A stretch of 5,126 nt of DNA from Streptococcaceae bacterium (GCA_902836505.1 CADFQU010000093.1:1-5126); one strand, 5' to 3'; shown: positions 1 to 5,126, numbered from the stretch's first letter. The notes: a model not told the origin generated them from the sequence alone. Numbers and translations are program-made.

Positions 1-41
1 TCGCGAATCAGGACTTCATCTTCTACGATTAGTATCTTCAT
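1..41 (-). CDS. vncR: Response regulator, N-terminus only (VncR-like)
   Basis: Only the first 13 codons are inside the window. They read MKILIVEDEVLIR, the typical opening of an OmpR/PhoB-type receiver domain: a first beta strand (KILIV) followed by the acidic pocket residues E7-D8-E9. The phosphorylated aspartate and the DNA-binding domain lie beyond the left edge. The ATG at 39-41 is preceded by an AAGGA ribosome site (48-52) with a 6-base spacer, which fixes the start. The gene follows vex3 after 69 bases. In pneumococcus vex1-vex2-vex3 is followed by the vncR/vncS two-component system, so the name comes from order plus this short N-terminus. The receiver class is well supported; the name vncR is an inference from context. 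Confidence 0.8.
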   Translation of the reverse strand, partial: MKILIVEDEVLIR

Positions 42-76
42 ACACTTTCCTTTTTTCTAAGAAACTTCTACCTCCT

Positions 77-106
77 ATTATACCCTATTTCTATTTTAGG
101 AAACAA
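77..106 (-). promoter_or_regulatory. Putative promoter of the response regulator gene
   Basis: Read on the minus strand there is a perfect -10 box TATAAT (77-82) and a -35-like TTGTTT (101-106), separated by 18 bases. It lies in the 69-base gap after vex3, and the expected transcript start is about 70, roughly 30 bases before the ATG. The -35 matches only three of six consensus bases. No terminator hairpin is visible in the gap, so read-through from vex is also likely; this promoter would give the two-component genes extra, vex-independent expression. Confidence 0.55.
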
Positions 107-110
107 TCTC

Positions 111-1487
111 TTATTCGACATCCACCAAGAGTTCCTTTGGTTTCTTATGCAAGAGCCATTGTGAAGAAAGGATGGATACCAGAATCAAGAGAAGTCCACC
201 GACCAACACAATCACCAACAATTGGCTCGGTTGGATATCCATATGGATATCTGTCAAGGTCTTACTGAAGCTTTCCGCCTCAGCTCCTCCACCAAGGTTG
301 GCTGCAGAGGATTCTTGAGCCATTTGTTTGGCAATGCCACTGGTTACGTTTTTGAGCACCGTATCTCCCACTGCTTTGGCAAGAAGACCTGCGACTCCAT
401 AGGAGAGGAGGAAGGCTGGGATGGAAATCATGACCAATTCTGCCACAAATTGTCCTGCAATCTGTACCTTAGAAAGTCCAAGAGCCAACAAGATACCCAC
501 TTCTCTGCGACGGGCATTGAGCCACAAGACAAGGAGAAGAGTGAGAAGCAAGCTAGCAAAGATGAGGCTACCGATAAACAAGTAGTTCGCCACTTGGAAC
601 ATACTGCTGATAGATTTTTGCAAGGCTGGGTAGTTCGAAGAGCTCTTAACCAAATCATAGTAATTCCATGGGATATCCAAGGCTTTGATTTTTTCGATCA
701 ATTTATCCAGATCCTGATCCCCTTTTGCAAAGAAGGTCGCATCCTCATAGGTAGCTGTTTGGACAGTATTGCCATAGAGTTTGGCAGCTGTATCCAAGTC
801 AGAAATGAGGGTATCTTCATACAATTCTTGGGCGTAAGTTAGAGGAGCTTGGTTTTTTCCTGAGAACAAGCCTTTAATGGTCACTTCGACGGTTTCATTA
901 GCCCCTTTTTCATTGTCAGCATCATAGAGGTTGGACTTGAGGCGCACCTTATCGCCTACCTTGAGGCCATTCTTTTTCGCCAAATCTTCGTGCATGAGGA
1001 TTTGGTTTTTGTCCTTATCCGTCAGGTGCTCCCCTTGGACCAGTTTGTAGGCTCCAGAGACAAACTTATCTTCTTTTGAAGAGTCATTTACCCCTGTCAC
1101 CATCAAGGTATTCTTGAAGTGTTTAGCCCGCTCTGGAGATTGGTTTTGTAAGGTTTCTTCGGTCTCAATGATCTCGTGGTCTAGGATATCTGCGATGGCA
1201 TTGATCCGCTTGATGGAGGAAGTGATCCCCTCTACCTGGCTGATTTTTTCGATATCTTCTCCTCTGAGATTCCCAGCTCCCCGAGGGGTTCCCGGATTGG
1301 TCCGGCGGTTGATCTGCATGGAGAAGCTATTGGTGATGGATCCCAGGCTTTCCGATGAAGCTTGTTGGGTCGCTCCCTTCATGGAGAGTCCGATCAAGCT
1401 CAAGGTCCCCATGAGGAGAATGATGGCAAAGAGCAAGAGAGACTTGGGCCATTTACGTGTGATATAAGCAAAAGCATTGCGCAACAT
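111..1487 (-). CDS. vex3: Vex3-like ABC transporter permease (FtsX/MacB type)
   Basis: This 458-residue membrane protein is the second permease of a Vex-type ABC transporter in the cytoplasmic membrane. Visible architecture: a basic N-terminus, TM1 at about 16-36, a large extracytoplasmic domain at about 37-297 (MacB periplasmic-core type), TM2 at about 299-323, the cytoplasmic coupling segment [13 protein letters not shown] (325-337) typical of FtsX permeases, TM3 at about 347-370, TM4 at about 422-443, and a closing KKPKELL motif (448-454). The extracytoplasmic motifs [18 protein letters not shown] and [15 protein letters not shown] match what I recall of pneumococcal Vex3, and the length is close to that protein. 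The start ATG has a full AGGAGG site (1495-1500) 7 bases upstream that overlaps the vex2 stop, so translation is probably coupled. The substrate is unknown: the link of pneumococcal Vex to vancomycin tolerance was proposed and later questioned. Confidence 0.93.
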   Translation of the reverse strand: MLRNAFAYITRKWPKSLLLFAIILLMGTLSLIGLSMKGATQQASSESLGSITNSFSMQINRRTNPGTPRGAGNLRGEDIEKISQVEGITSSIKRINAIADILDHEIIETEETLQNQSPERAKHFKNTLMVTGVNDSSKEDKFVSGAYKLVQGEHLTDKDKNQILMHEDLAKKNGLKVGDKVRLKSNLYDADNEKGANETVEVTIKGLFSGKNQAPLTYAQELYEDTLISDLDTAAKLYGNTVQTATYEDATFFAKGDQDLDKLIEKIKALDIPWNYYDLVKSSSNYPALQKSISSMFQVANYLFIGSLIFASLLLTLLLVLWLNARRREVGILLALGLSKVQIAGQFVAELVMISIPAFLLSYGVAGLLAKAVGDTVLKNVTSGIAKQMAQESSAANLGGGAEAESFSKTLTDIHMDIQPSQLLVIVLVGGLLLILVSILSSQWLLHKKPKELLVDVE

Positions 1488-1499
1488 AACATTCCCTCC

Positions 1500-2132
1500 T
1501 TACTTACTCTTCTCAACGAGGCTACGACGACTCAATTCCAAGACCACATCTGATGCCTCTGCTACTTCCTTACTGTGGGTGACGACGATGACACATTTTT
1601 GGCGTTCCTTGGCCAACTTCTTCAAAATAGCAATGATGTCACCGGCTGTCTGTTCGTCTAGGTTTCCCGTCGGCTCATCAGCCAAGATGACAGGTGCTTC
1701 TGAGACGAGCGCACGCGCAATGGCCACCCGTTGCTGCTGCCCTCCGGATAGTTGGAGGACATTGCGTTTGATTTGCGTTTCGTCCAATCCTAATTCTAAG
1801 AGAATTTCTTTCCCTGCCTGCTTGTTGACCAGGCGGACATTTTCAAGTGGCGTCAAATAATCAATCAGATTGTAATTCTGAAAAACCAAGGAAACATGGT
1901 GCTTGCGGTGGTAGCTAGACCCTTTGGTCTGGATGTCCTCCCCATCAAAGAGAACCTGCCCCTTCTTGGGATTGTCCAGACCAGCTAGGAGGGAGAGGAG
2001 GGTTGATTTCCCAGTTCCTGACTGACCGATAATACTGTAAAATGTCCCATTTTCGAACTGATAGTTCACATTTGAGAGGATATCTTCACTATAGCTTTGG
2101 TAACTATAGGCTACATTCTTGAGTTCTAACAT
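1500..2132 (-). CDS. vex2: Vex2-like ABC transporter ATP-binding protein
   Basis: This is a single nucleotide-binding domain of the MacB/LolD class, the cytoplasmic motor for the two flanking permeases. All catalytic motifs are intact. Numbered from the upstream ATG they are: Walker [10 protein letters not shown] (39-47), Q-loop VFQNYNLI with Q88, signature LSGGQQQR (131-138), Walker B VILADEP with E156 (151-157), D-loop GNLD (159-162) and H-loop VTHS with H189. Two in-frame ATGs compete, at 2141 (213 residues) and 2132 (210 residues). The AAGGAG site at 2144-2149 is only 2 bases from the first and 11 from the second, so I prefer 2132, which gives the usual family start MLELKN. The ribosome site overlaps the vex1 stop codon, and 12 bases separate this gene from vex3. 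Function is certain at class level; the name rests on the Vex-type neighbours. Confidence 0.93.
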   Translation of the reverse strand: MLELKNVAYSYQSYSEDILSNVNYQFENGTFYSIIGQSGTGKSTLLSLLAGLDNPKKGQVLFDGEDIQTKGSSYHRKHHVSLVFQNYNLIDYLTPLENVRLVNKQAGKEILLELGLDETQIKRNVLQLSGGQQQRVAIARALVSEAPVILADEPTGNLDEQTAGDIIAILKKLAKERQKCVIVVTHSKEVAEASDVVLELSRRSLVEKSK

Positions 2133-2147
2133 ATGTGTCATTTCTCC

Positions 2148-3413
2148 TTAACTCATTTTTGTTAATATTTCTTTTGGGGTCTTGCGCCAGATCATGCTGG
2201 TAGTTGCACCGAGCGACAGAAGGATCAAGCACAAGAGGCTAGCATAGGCGATTCCTAAGGAAAGGCCTTGAGGGATTTGGTTGAGCAAGTCTAGGGTCTG
2301 CTGTTGACCTGTCTGTCCTACAAACTGCTCTAAGAAACGATGGCTGACCATCCGCCCGATGAGAAAGGCTGGGATCACCGCTAGTAAGGATACCAGTACC
2401 ACTTCCAAGAGGAACTGTCCAAAGATTCGTCCCTTGCTCTTCCCAATGGATAAGAGCACCCCGATTTCATGGATCCGCTCCCGTGTCCAGAGACTGAGTA
2501 AGAGCGATAGGGCACCGGCTCCAGTCACCAGGAGGACGATCATCATGATCCTTACCAGCCCTTCTAGTGTCTGAGAGGATTCCTTCATCTGGTCAAAGGC
2601 CTTACGATCTTCGACCAAGCGGAGAGACTGCCAATCCAGATCCAAGCTTTTAACTTGCTTCAAGAGGGCATCGATTTTCTCAGGATCTTTGACTCCAAAG
2701 GTGACCTGGGTCACTTCTTGCTGACTGAGACCAAGAAGCTTAGTCGCATCCTCATAAGGGAGGTAGACTTGGTTTTCACTCAGATCAGAAGTCATCCCTG
2801 TGAATTTTTCCTGTTTCTTACCTGAAAAAATCCCAACGATTTTAAAGGTTTGCTCTTTGGCAGGAGTCTCTCCCATCTGAAAGCTGGATAAGGTCAAGGA
2901 ATCTCCGACCTTTAGCTTGTTCTTCTTAGCCAACTCTTGGTGGATCAAGATCTGCCCGCGAGCCTTGTCGGATAAGTGCTTGCCTTGCACCAGCTGGAAA
3001 CTGCCACTGCGGAAATCCAGGTGCTGGTCTGTCTTCTGGGTGAAGACAGCGCCTAGCGCTTGCTTGGCTTCCTGACCCAAATCGTCTCGTTCGACCGACT
3101 GCTGCCCAGTTACCGCTTCTTTTCCAAGAATACGAACGGGACTTTCATATTGAGGAACCATGGCTCCTACCCCAGAAAGCTCTTGCACCTTTTCAGCTTC
3201 CTTCAGAGCAAAGGGAGTAGCCCCCTGCTTACTGGTCAGGGCAAAACTGGTCCCAGCCGACTGTTTGATATGGTCCTCTAACCTTCCTCCTACTTGCATC
3301 AGTGAAAAACAGAAATACAAGCAAGAGAGGATCAAGAGGAGAATCAGAAAGAGGACCAGATTCCTCGTTCTTTTTCGAGAAATATAGGCGATTGCCTGTT
3401 GCAAGAGAAACAT
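2148..3413 (-). CDS. vex1: Vex1-like ABC transporter permease (FtsX/MacB type)
   Basis: This 421-residue first permease of the Vex transporter is a distant paralogue of the product at 111-1487. Visible parts: basic start (SRKRTRN, 12-18), TM1 at about 18-40, an extracytoplasmic domain at about 41-285, TM2 at about 286-309, the cytoplasmic segment RERIHEIGVLLSIG (311-324), TM3 at about 331-353, TM4 at about 388-408, and a terminal RKTPKEIL (410-417). Motifs AVTGQQSVERDDL, ILIHQELAKKN and GIFSGKKQEKFTG agree with my memory of pneumococcal Vex1. The ATG follows a GGAGG site with a 6-base spacer. It is the first gene of the operon, with a promoter about 80 bases upstream. Both permeases carry a related segment of the form KLVQGxHLxDK...ILxHxxLAKKNxLKVGD, so they probably arose by duplication and act as a heterodimer with the vex2 ATPase. 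Confidence 0.92.
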   Translation of the reverse strand: MFLLQQAIAYISRKRTRNLVLFLILLLILSCLYFCFSLMQVGGRLEDHIKQSAGTSFALTSKQGATPFALKEAEKVQELSGVGAMVPQYESPVRILGKEAVTGQQSVERDDLGQEAKQALGAVFTQKTDQHLDFRSGSFQLVQGKHLSDKARGQILIHQELAKKNKLKVGDSLTLSSFQMGETPAKEQTFKIVGIFSGKKQEKFTGMTSDLSENQVYLPYEDATKLLGLSQQEVTQVTFGVKDPEKIDALLKQVKSLDLDWQSLRLVEDRKAFDQMKESSQTLEGLVRIMMIVLLVTGAGALSLLLSLWTRERIHEIGVLLSIGKSKGRIFGQFLLEVVLVSLLAVIPAFLIGRMVSHRFLEQFVGQTGQQQTLDLLNQIPQGLSLGIAYASLLCLILLSLGATTSMIWRKTPKEILTKMS

Positions 3414-3416
3414 CTC

Positions 3417-3479
3417 CTACCTCCATCTAAAAGAAAGACTCCCCAGTTTATTGATAGCAACTGGGCTCGCTTTCATCAT
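3417..3479 (-). CDS. Possible 20-codon leader ORF upstream of vex1 (tentative)
   Basis: A 20-codon frame starts with two methionines (MMKASPV), ends SFRWR, and stops with TAG inside the vex1 ribosome site, three bases before the vex1 ATG. The peptide would carry a net positive charge (two Lys, two Arg). Its first ATG lies only about 4-6 bases after the expected transcript start, so it has no Shine-Dalgarno and would have to be read as a leaderless or nearly leaderless frame. It does not resemble the pneumococcal Pep27 sequence as I remember it. It may be chance; the reason to record it is its exact fit between promoter and vex1. Confidence 0.2.
   Translation of the reverse strand: MMKASPVAINKLGSLSFRWR
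3442..3465 (-). other. Hairpin in the vex1 mRNA leader
   Basis: A perfect 7-bp inverted repeat, CCCAGTT / AACTGGG, surrounds a 10-base loop (3449-3458) in the 5' untranslated part of the vex transcript, about 28 bases before the vex1 ATG. There is no following T-run, so it is not a terminator by itself. It could stabilise the mRNA 5' end, modulate translation, or be a protein-binding palindrome. Confidence 0.45.
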
Positions 3480-3490
3480 TTGTTGCTTTC

Positions 3491-3518
3491 ATTATAGAGG
3501 AGAAATGTGAAATGTTTA
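3491..3518 (-). promoter_or_regulatory. Promoter of the vex operon
   Basis: On the minus strand there is a perfect TATAAT -10 box (3491-3496) and a TAAACA -35 (3513-3518, four of six matches), 16 bases apart. It is the only good promoter between the upstream terminator (3523-3558) and vex1, and would give a leader of about 70 bases. The weak -35 overlaps direct repeats that could serve as an activator site. Confidence 0.65.
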
Positions 3519-3526
3519 TGAAATAC
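3502..3526 (-). promoter_or_regulatory. Tandem GAAATGT repeats over the vex promoter, possible operator
   Basis: Two adjacent exact copies of GAAATGT (3502-3508 and 3509-3515, plus-strand reading) occupy the spacer and -35 region. A degenerate third, GAAATAC, lies at 3520-3526, 11 bases after the second. OmpR-family regulators commonly bind direct repeats near or overlapping weak -35 boxes, so this is a reasonable site for the VncR-like regulator. That link is inference. Confidence 0.35.
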
Positions 3527-3558
3527 AAAAAAACTCCCCCAGAAAAATCTGGAAGAGT
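3523..3558 (-). terminator. Strong intrinsic terminator upstream of the vex promoter
   Basis: Read on the minus strand, ACTCTTCCAGA pairs with TCTGGGGGAGT as an 11-bp stem (two U-G wobbles) around a UUUU loop, followed directly by seven T's (3526-3532). This is a textbook rho-independent terminator. It shields vex from transcription arriving from the right, and implies that some minus-strand transcript ends here. Confidence 0.85.
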
Positions 3559-3705
3559 CTTAGCAAGGGGTGGATGAAAAAGTTTAATATGAAAAAGGTC
3601 GATAAAAATTAAGAATCAAAAAGTTTTAATTTATTCGATCAAGTTTTTGTCTTTAGACATGTATGTGGGAAGTATTCCCCCCCTTGCTCTGATGTAGAAC
3701 TTTTT
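3526..3705 (-). ncRNA. Candidate small RNA ending at the pre-vex terminator
   Basis: A transcript of about 180 bases is suggested by three things in a row on the minus strand: a plausible promoter (3712-3739), a perfect 9-bp long-range inverted repeat AGCAAGGGG / CCCCTTGCT (3562-3570 with 3680-3688), and the strong terminator at 3523-3558. The closing stem extends to 12 of 13 pairs (3562-3574 with 3676-3688). Inside it lies an AT-rich imperfect stem at about 3599-3640 built on TCGA and AATTAA arms. No convincing reading frame is present: the only ATG near a G-rich stretch opens a 9-codon frame. An alternative is a 127-bp miniature element with terminal inverted repeats. I do not recognise a known RNA family. 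Confidence 0.35.
3677..3683. repeat. Run of seven C/G
   Basis: A C7 homopolymer (G7 on the minus strand) sits in the 3' arm of the long inverted repeat described for 3526-3705. Runs of this length can vary by slipped-strand replication, but no reading frame spans it, so phase variation of a protein is not indicated. Confidence 0.6.
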
Positions 3706-3711
3706 CTACTT

Positions 3712-3739
3712 AATATATTTTAACGCTTCTTTGTTACAA
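3712..3739 (-). promoter_or_regulatory. Possible minus-strand promoter of the candidate small RNA
   Basis: TTGTAA (3734-3739, four of six -35 matches) and TATATT (3712-3717, five of six -10 matches) are separated by 16 bases. The surroundings are AT-rich, so a chance match is quite possible. It gains weight only from the structured segment and terminator that follow. Confidence 0.35.
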
Positions 3740-3740
3740 A

Positions 3741-4076
3741 ATAAAGGAATTTGTATTGCATTTTTGTTCCAAATATCGAACAGGCAGGTTACTTCAAAAT
3801 ACCAACTATCTATCTACCTGCTTCAAAGGGCACCCTCCCGTGATGTCACTATATGTAAACAAAAATCCGCACCTCAAATGACCGCTCTGATCCTCATCGG
3901 ATTAATCTCAGTTCCGTCAAGCAAGGAAACCGAACTGTAGAAAAAACAGGCTTCAGCCAAATTTATTTCACAAACTGTTACAATATATATAAATATGCAA
4001 CCTTTCTCCATAAAGAAGAGATTAAAGCAACCAGTTCGTCCTATGATTGGTCGAAAATTGAAAAGATTCTACTAAC
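3741..4076. other. Intergenic stretch with no supportable gene
   Basis: I see no gene here. It includes a 6-bp inverted repeat GCAGGT / ACCTGC at 3785-3790 and about 3816-3821, and a CAGTTC / GAACTG pair near 3909-3937. A plus-strand frame ending at 3938-3940 has somewhat gene-like codons in its last 28 triplets (translation KQKSAP...TALILIGLISV) but no start signal. A 45-codon minus-strand frame (3874-4011) has no ribosome site. Either could be a decayed gene fragment; I cannot identify one. Confidence 0.5.
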
Positions 4077-4173
4077 CTCTTTGAGCTAGTAAGATGATTA
4101 GGTAGACCGCAACATAGCAACTACCGTCCAATGATTAGGTGCTTTAGTACCAATCTTTTACACAGGTTACGAC
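4077..4173. repeat. Hairpin repeat, copy A (two hairpins)
   Basis: This copy starts with CTCTTTGAGCTAGTAAGA, 18 bases identical to the start at 4449-4466, and ends with AGGTTACGAC, shared with the copy at 4213-4266. It contains two hairpins. The first is GGTAG / CTACC (4101-4105 with 4121-4125) with a bulged A4106 and a weaker inner stem. The second is GATT-A-GGT paired with ACC-AATC (4133-4155) with a bulged A4137. The middle of the copy differs strongly from the other copies but the fold is kept. No protein is encoded. Confidence 0.75.
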
Positions 4174-4174
4174 A

Positions 4175-4211
4175 GAAAATAAAGAAGGCCGATAATGCCT
4201 TCTTTGTTTTC
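4175..4211. terminator. Bidirectional intrinsic terminator
   Basis: A perfect 9-bp stem AAAGAAGGC / GCCTTCTTT (4181-4189 with 4197-4205) has a 7-base loop. It is flanked by an A-run on the left and a T-run on the right, which extend the pairing to 15 positions with one T-G pair (4175-4189 with 4197-4211). It can therefore work in both directions. On the minus strand it is the first convincing terminator after groEL, about 330 bases past the stop codon. Confidence 0.75.
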
Positions 4212-4212
4212 T

Positions 4213-4266
4213 TAGTAAGATGCTTAGGCAAGGCACCATGGTGCTTGCCATTACATAGGTTACGAC
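4213..4266. repeat. Hairpin repeat, copy B (short, one hairpin)
   Basis: This copy begins TAGTAAGATG and ends TTACATAGGTTACGAC, matching 15 of 16 bases at the end of the copy at 4077-4173. It contains a single hairpin: GGCAA / TTGCC (4227-4231 with 4245-4249), bulged G4232, and GCAC / GTGC around CATG (4233-4244). The geometry of 5 bp, one bulged purine and 4 bp equals that of the first hairpin in the longer copies. The second hairpin module is absent, and the leading CTCTTTGAGC is replaced by sequence belonging to the terminator at 4175-4211. Confidence 0.7.
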
Positions 4267-4274
4267 GCGAAAAA

Positions 4275-4450
4275 GGGAGGCTGGGACAAAAGTCCTAGCC
4301 TCTCAATTATTTTTGGATTGTCGAGCAAGACGCAGTGGTTGAGTGGGCTCTACCACGCTGATTTCATCAGCTTTTACAGCCCTACTCAACTGTGCGGAGG
4401 TGGAACGACGAAATCGAATTCTAACGAATTACCGATTTCTGTCCCACTCT
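4275..4450. mobile_element. MITE-like structured element, 176 bp
   Basis: Both ends carry an imperfect terminal inverted repeat, TGGGACAnAAnTC (left from 4282, right ending 4446). Three hairpins lie inside. The first has a 13-bp stem at 4275-4287 with 4292-4304 and an AAAA loop. The second is TTGAGT-GGGCT paired with AGCCC-T-ACTCAA (4339-4349 with 4378-4389), enclosing GCTGAT-TTC-ATCAGC (4357-4371). The third is GAAATCG-AATTC paired with GAATT-AC-CGATTTC (4410-4439). There is no transposase and no useful reading frame. It abuts the repeat at 4449-4542. I have the impression that similar sequences recur between genes in oral streptococci, which would fit a MITE or an RNA-level repeat; I cannot verify that here. 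No clear target duplication is visible. Confidence 0.6.
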
Positions 4451-4542
4451 CTTTGAGCTAGTAAGACGTTTAGCCAAGCCGCCTGATAGCGGTTGGCGTC
4501 AAATGATTAGAGGCATAGCCTCAATCATTTGCAACGTGTTAC
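4449..4542. repeat. Hairpin repeat, copy C (two hairpins), overlapping the groEL stop
   Basis: This copy begins with the same 18 bases as the copy at 4077-4173. Its first hairpin is GCCAA-G-CCGC paired with GCGG-TTGGC (4473-4497, bulged G4478, 6-base loop). Its second is CAAATGATT-A-GAGGC paired with GCCTC-AATCATTTG (4500-4531, bulged A4509, ATA loop), a 14-bp stem. The conserved terminal GTTAC at 4538-4542 includes the complement of the groEL stop codon. The second hairpin lies 7 bases after that stop but has no T-run, so it is more likely an mRNA 3'-end structure than a terminator. Confidence 0.75.
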
Positions 4543-5126
4543 ATCATCCCACCCATCATGCTTGGATCCATAGCCGGTGCTGCTGGAGCTGGTTCTGGTT
4601 TGTTGGCTACCACTGCTTCGGTCGTCAAGATAAGGCTCGCTACAGAAGCCGCATTTTGAAGGGCTGAACGGCTCACCTTCACTGGGTCGATAATTCCTGC
4701 TTCAATCATGTTGACCCATTCACCTGTTGCAGCATTGAAGCCTGTTCCGACTTCCGCATGTTTCAAGCGATCGATAACGATTGATCCTTCATAGCCTGCA
4801 TTGTGGGCAATTTGGCGTACAGGTTCTTCCAAGGCGCGAAGCACGATGTTGCGTCCTGTCGCTTCATCCCCTTCCAATTCAAGGGTTTCAACTGCAGAAA
4901 TAACGTTGGCAAGGGCCGTACCACCACCGGCAACAATTCCTTCTTCAACCGCTGCGCGTGTCGCATTGAGGGCATCTTCGATGCGGAGTTTCATTTCCTT
5001 CAATTCTGTTTCGGTTGCAGCTCCGACCTTGATCACTGCAACACCACCAGACAATTTAGCCAAGCGTTCTTGCAATTTTTCACGGTCAAATTCTGAAGTG
5101 GTTGTTTCAATTTGTGATTTAATCAC
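4539..5126 (-). CDS. groEL: Chaperonin GroEL (Hsp60), C-terminal third, 5' end outside window
   Basis: These are the last 195 residues of the 60-kDa chaperonin, which with GroES forms the ATP-driven folding chamber in the cytoplasm. The visible part covers the end of the apical domain, the second intermediate segment and the equatorial ATPase domain. Diagnostic motifs, numbered within the visible part: [22 protein letters not shown] (15-36), [19 protein letters not shown] (51-69) with the nucleotide-contacting glycines, GFNAATGEW (129-137, equivalent to E. coli N479) and GIIDPVK (144-150, with D147 equivalent to E. coli D495). The protein ends in the usual Met/Gly-rich tail [10 protein letters not shown]. 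The first visible codon is GTG, an internal valine and not a start. In streptococci groEL normally follows groES under CtsR/HrcA heat-shock control; those sites are not in view. Confidence 0.98.
   Translation of the reverse strand: MIKSQIETTTSEFDREKLQERLAKLSGGVAVIKVGAATETELKEMKLRIEDALNATRAAVEEGIVAGGGTALANVISAVETLELEGDEATGRNIVLRALEEPVRQIAHNAGYEGSIVIDRLKHAEVGTGFNAATGEWVNMIEAGIIDPVKVSRSALQNAASVASLILTTEAVVANKPEPAPAAPAMDPSMMGGMM

Noticed and set aside
222..842. A 206-codon plus-strand frame opposite vex3
   Set aside because: It is antisense to a well-supported permease gene, its translation has no family-like features, and it has no ribosome site. It is a shadow of the vex3 codon pattern.
3731..3940. 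A 69-codon plus-strand frame in the intergenic region
   Set aside because: It has no ribosome site before the ATG, mixed composition and no recognisable domain. Its last part looks hydrophobic and gene-like but is too short to call; at best it is a decayed fragment.
3984..3997. Plus-strand promoter at the TATATATAAATATG stretch
   Set aside because: A TTCACA box is 15 bases away and no gene or structured RNA follows on the plus strand before the bidirectional terminator. AT-richness alone explains it.
3874..4011. A 45-codon minus-strand frame (starts MEKGCIF)
   Set aside because: There is no Shine-Dalgarno upstream of the ATG, it has an unusual Cys-rich and aromatic composition, and it overlaps the opposite-strand frame, so coding is not supported.
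3741..4076. Riboswitch or T-box leader
   Set aside because: I looked for T-box, TPP, FMN, purine and SAM core motifs and found none; no downstream gene on the plus strand would be controlled.
4500..4531. groEL terminator at the 14-bp hairpin after the stop codon
   Set aside because: No T-run follows the stem on the minus strand, and the same module occurs as part of a dispersed repeat, so it is better described as a repeat hairpin.
4077..4542. CRISPR array
   Set aside because: Repeats are present, but the copies are unequal in length and separated by other elements and a terminator. There are no regular spacers and no cas genes.

Overview
The window looks like a low-GC Gram-positive chromosome, most likely a Streptococcus of the mitis/sanguinis type. 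The evidence is the GroEL C-terminus, the strong AGGAGG-type ribosome sites, and three transporter proteins that I recognise as the Vex1-Vex2-Vex3 set known from pneumococcus. All convincing genes lie on the minus strand, so transcription runs from right to left.

Layout from right to left. Positions 5126-4539 hold the C-terminal third of groEL, with its 5' part outside the window. Positions 4538-3414 are a gene-poor stretch of about 1.1 kb, rich in repeats and secondary structure. It contains three copies (4449-4542, 4213-4266, 4077-4173) of one hairpin-bearing repeat, a 176-bp MITE-like element (4275-4450) between two of them, and a bidirectional terminator (4175-4211). After a featureless part comes a possible small RNA unit (3526-3705) that ends in a very good minus-strand terminator. 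Next is the promoter and leader of the vex operon (about 3414-3526). Positions 3413-111 hold vex1 (FtsX-like permease), vex2 (ATPase) and vex3 (FtsX-like permease), tightly spaced. Positions 41-1 hold the first 13 codons of a response regulator (vncR-like) behind its own likely promoter.

How they work together: Vex1 and Vex3 should form a heterodimeric membrane channel or mechanotransducer of the MacB/FtsX type, driven by Vex2. The response regulator next to it presumably works with a histidine kinase beyond the left edge. Tandem GAAATGT repeats in the vex promoter could be its binding site. groEL appears to be an unrelated neighbour, separated from vex by two terminators.

The least ordinary part is the intergenic region. 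The three repeat copies differ in sequence yet keep the same hairpin geometry through compensatory changes: a 5-bp stem, one bulged base and a 4-bp apical stem. A 9-bp perfect long-range inverted repeat also closes the candidate small RNA just upstream of the vex promoter. I found no evidence of a new protein-coding system; the transporter locus is a known type.
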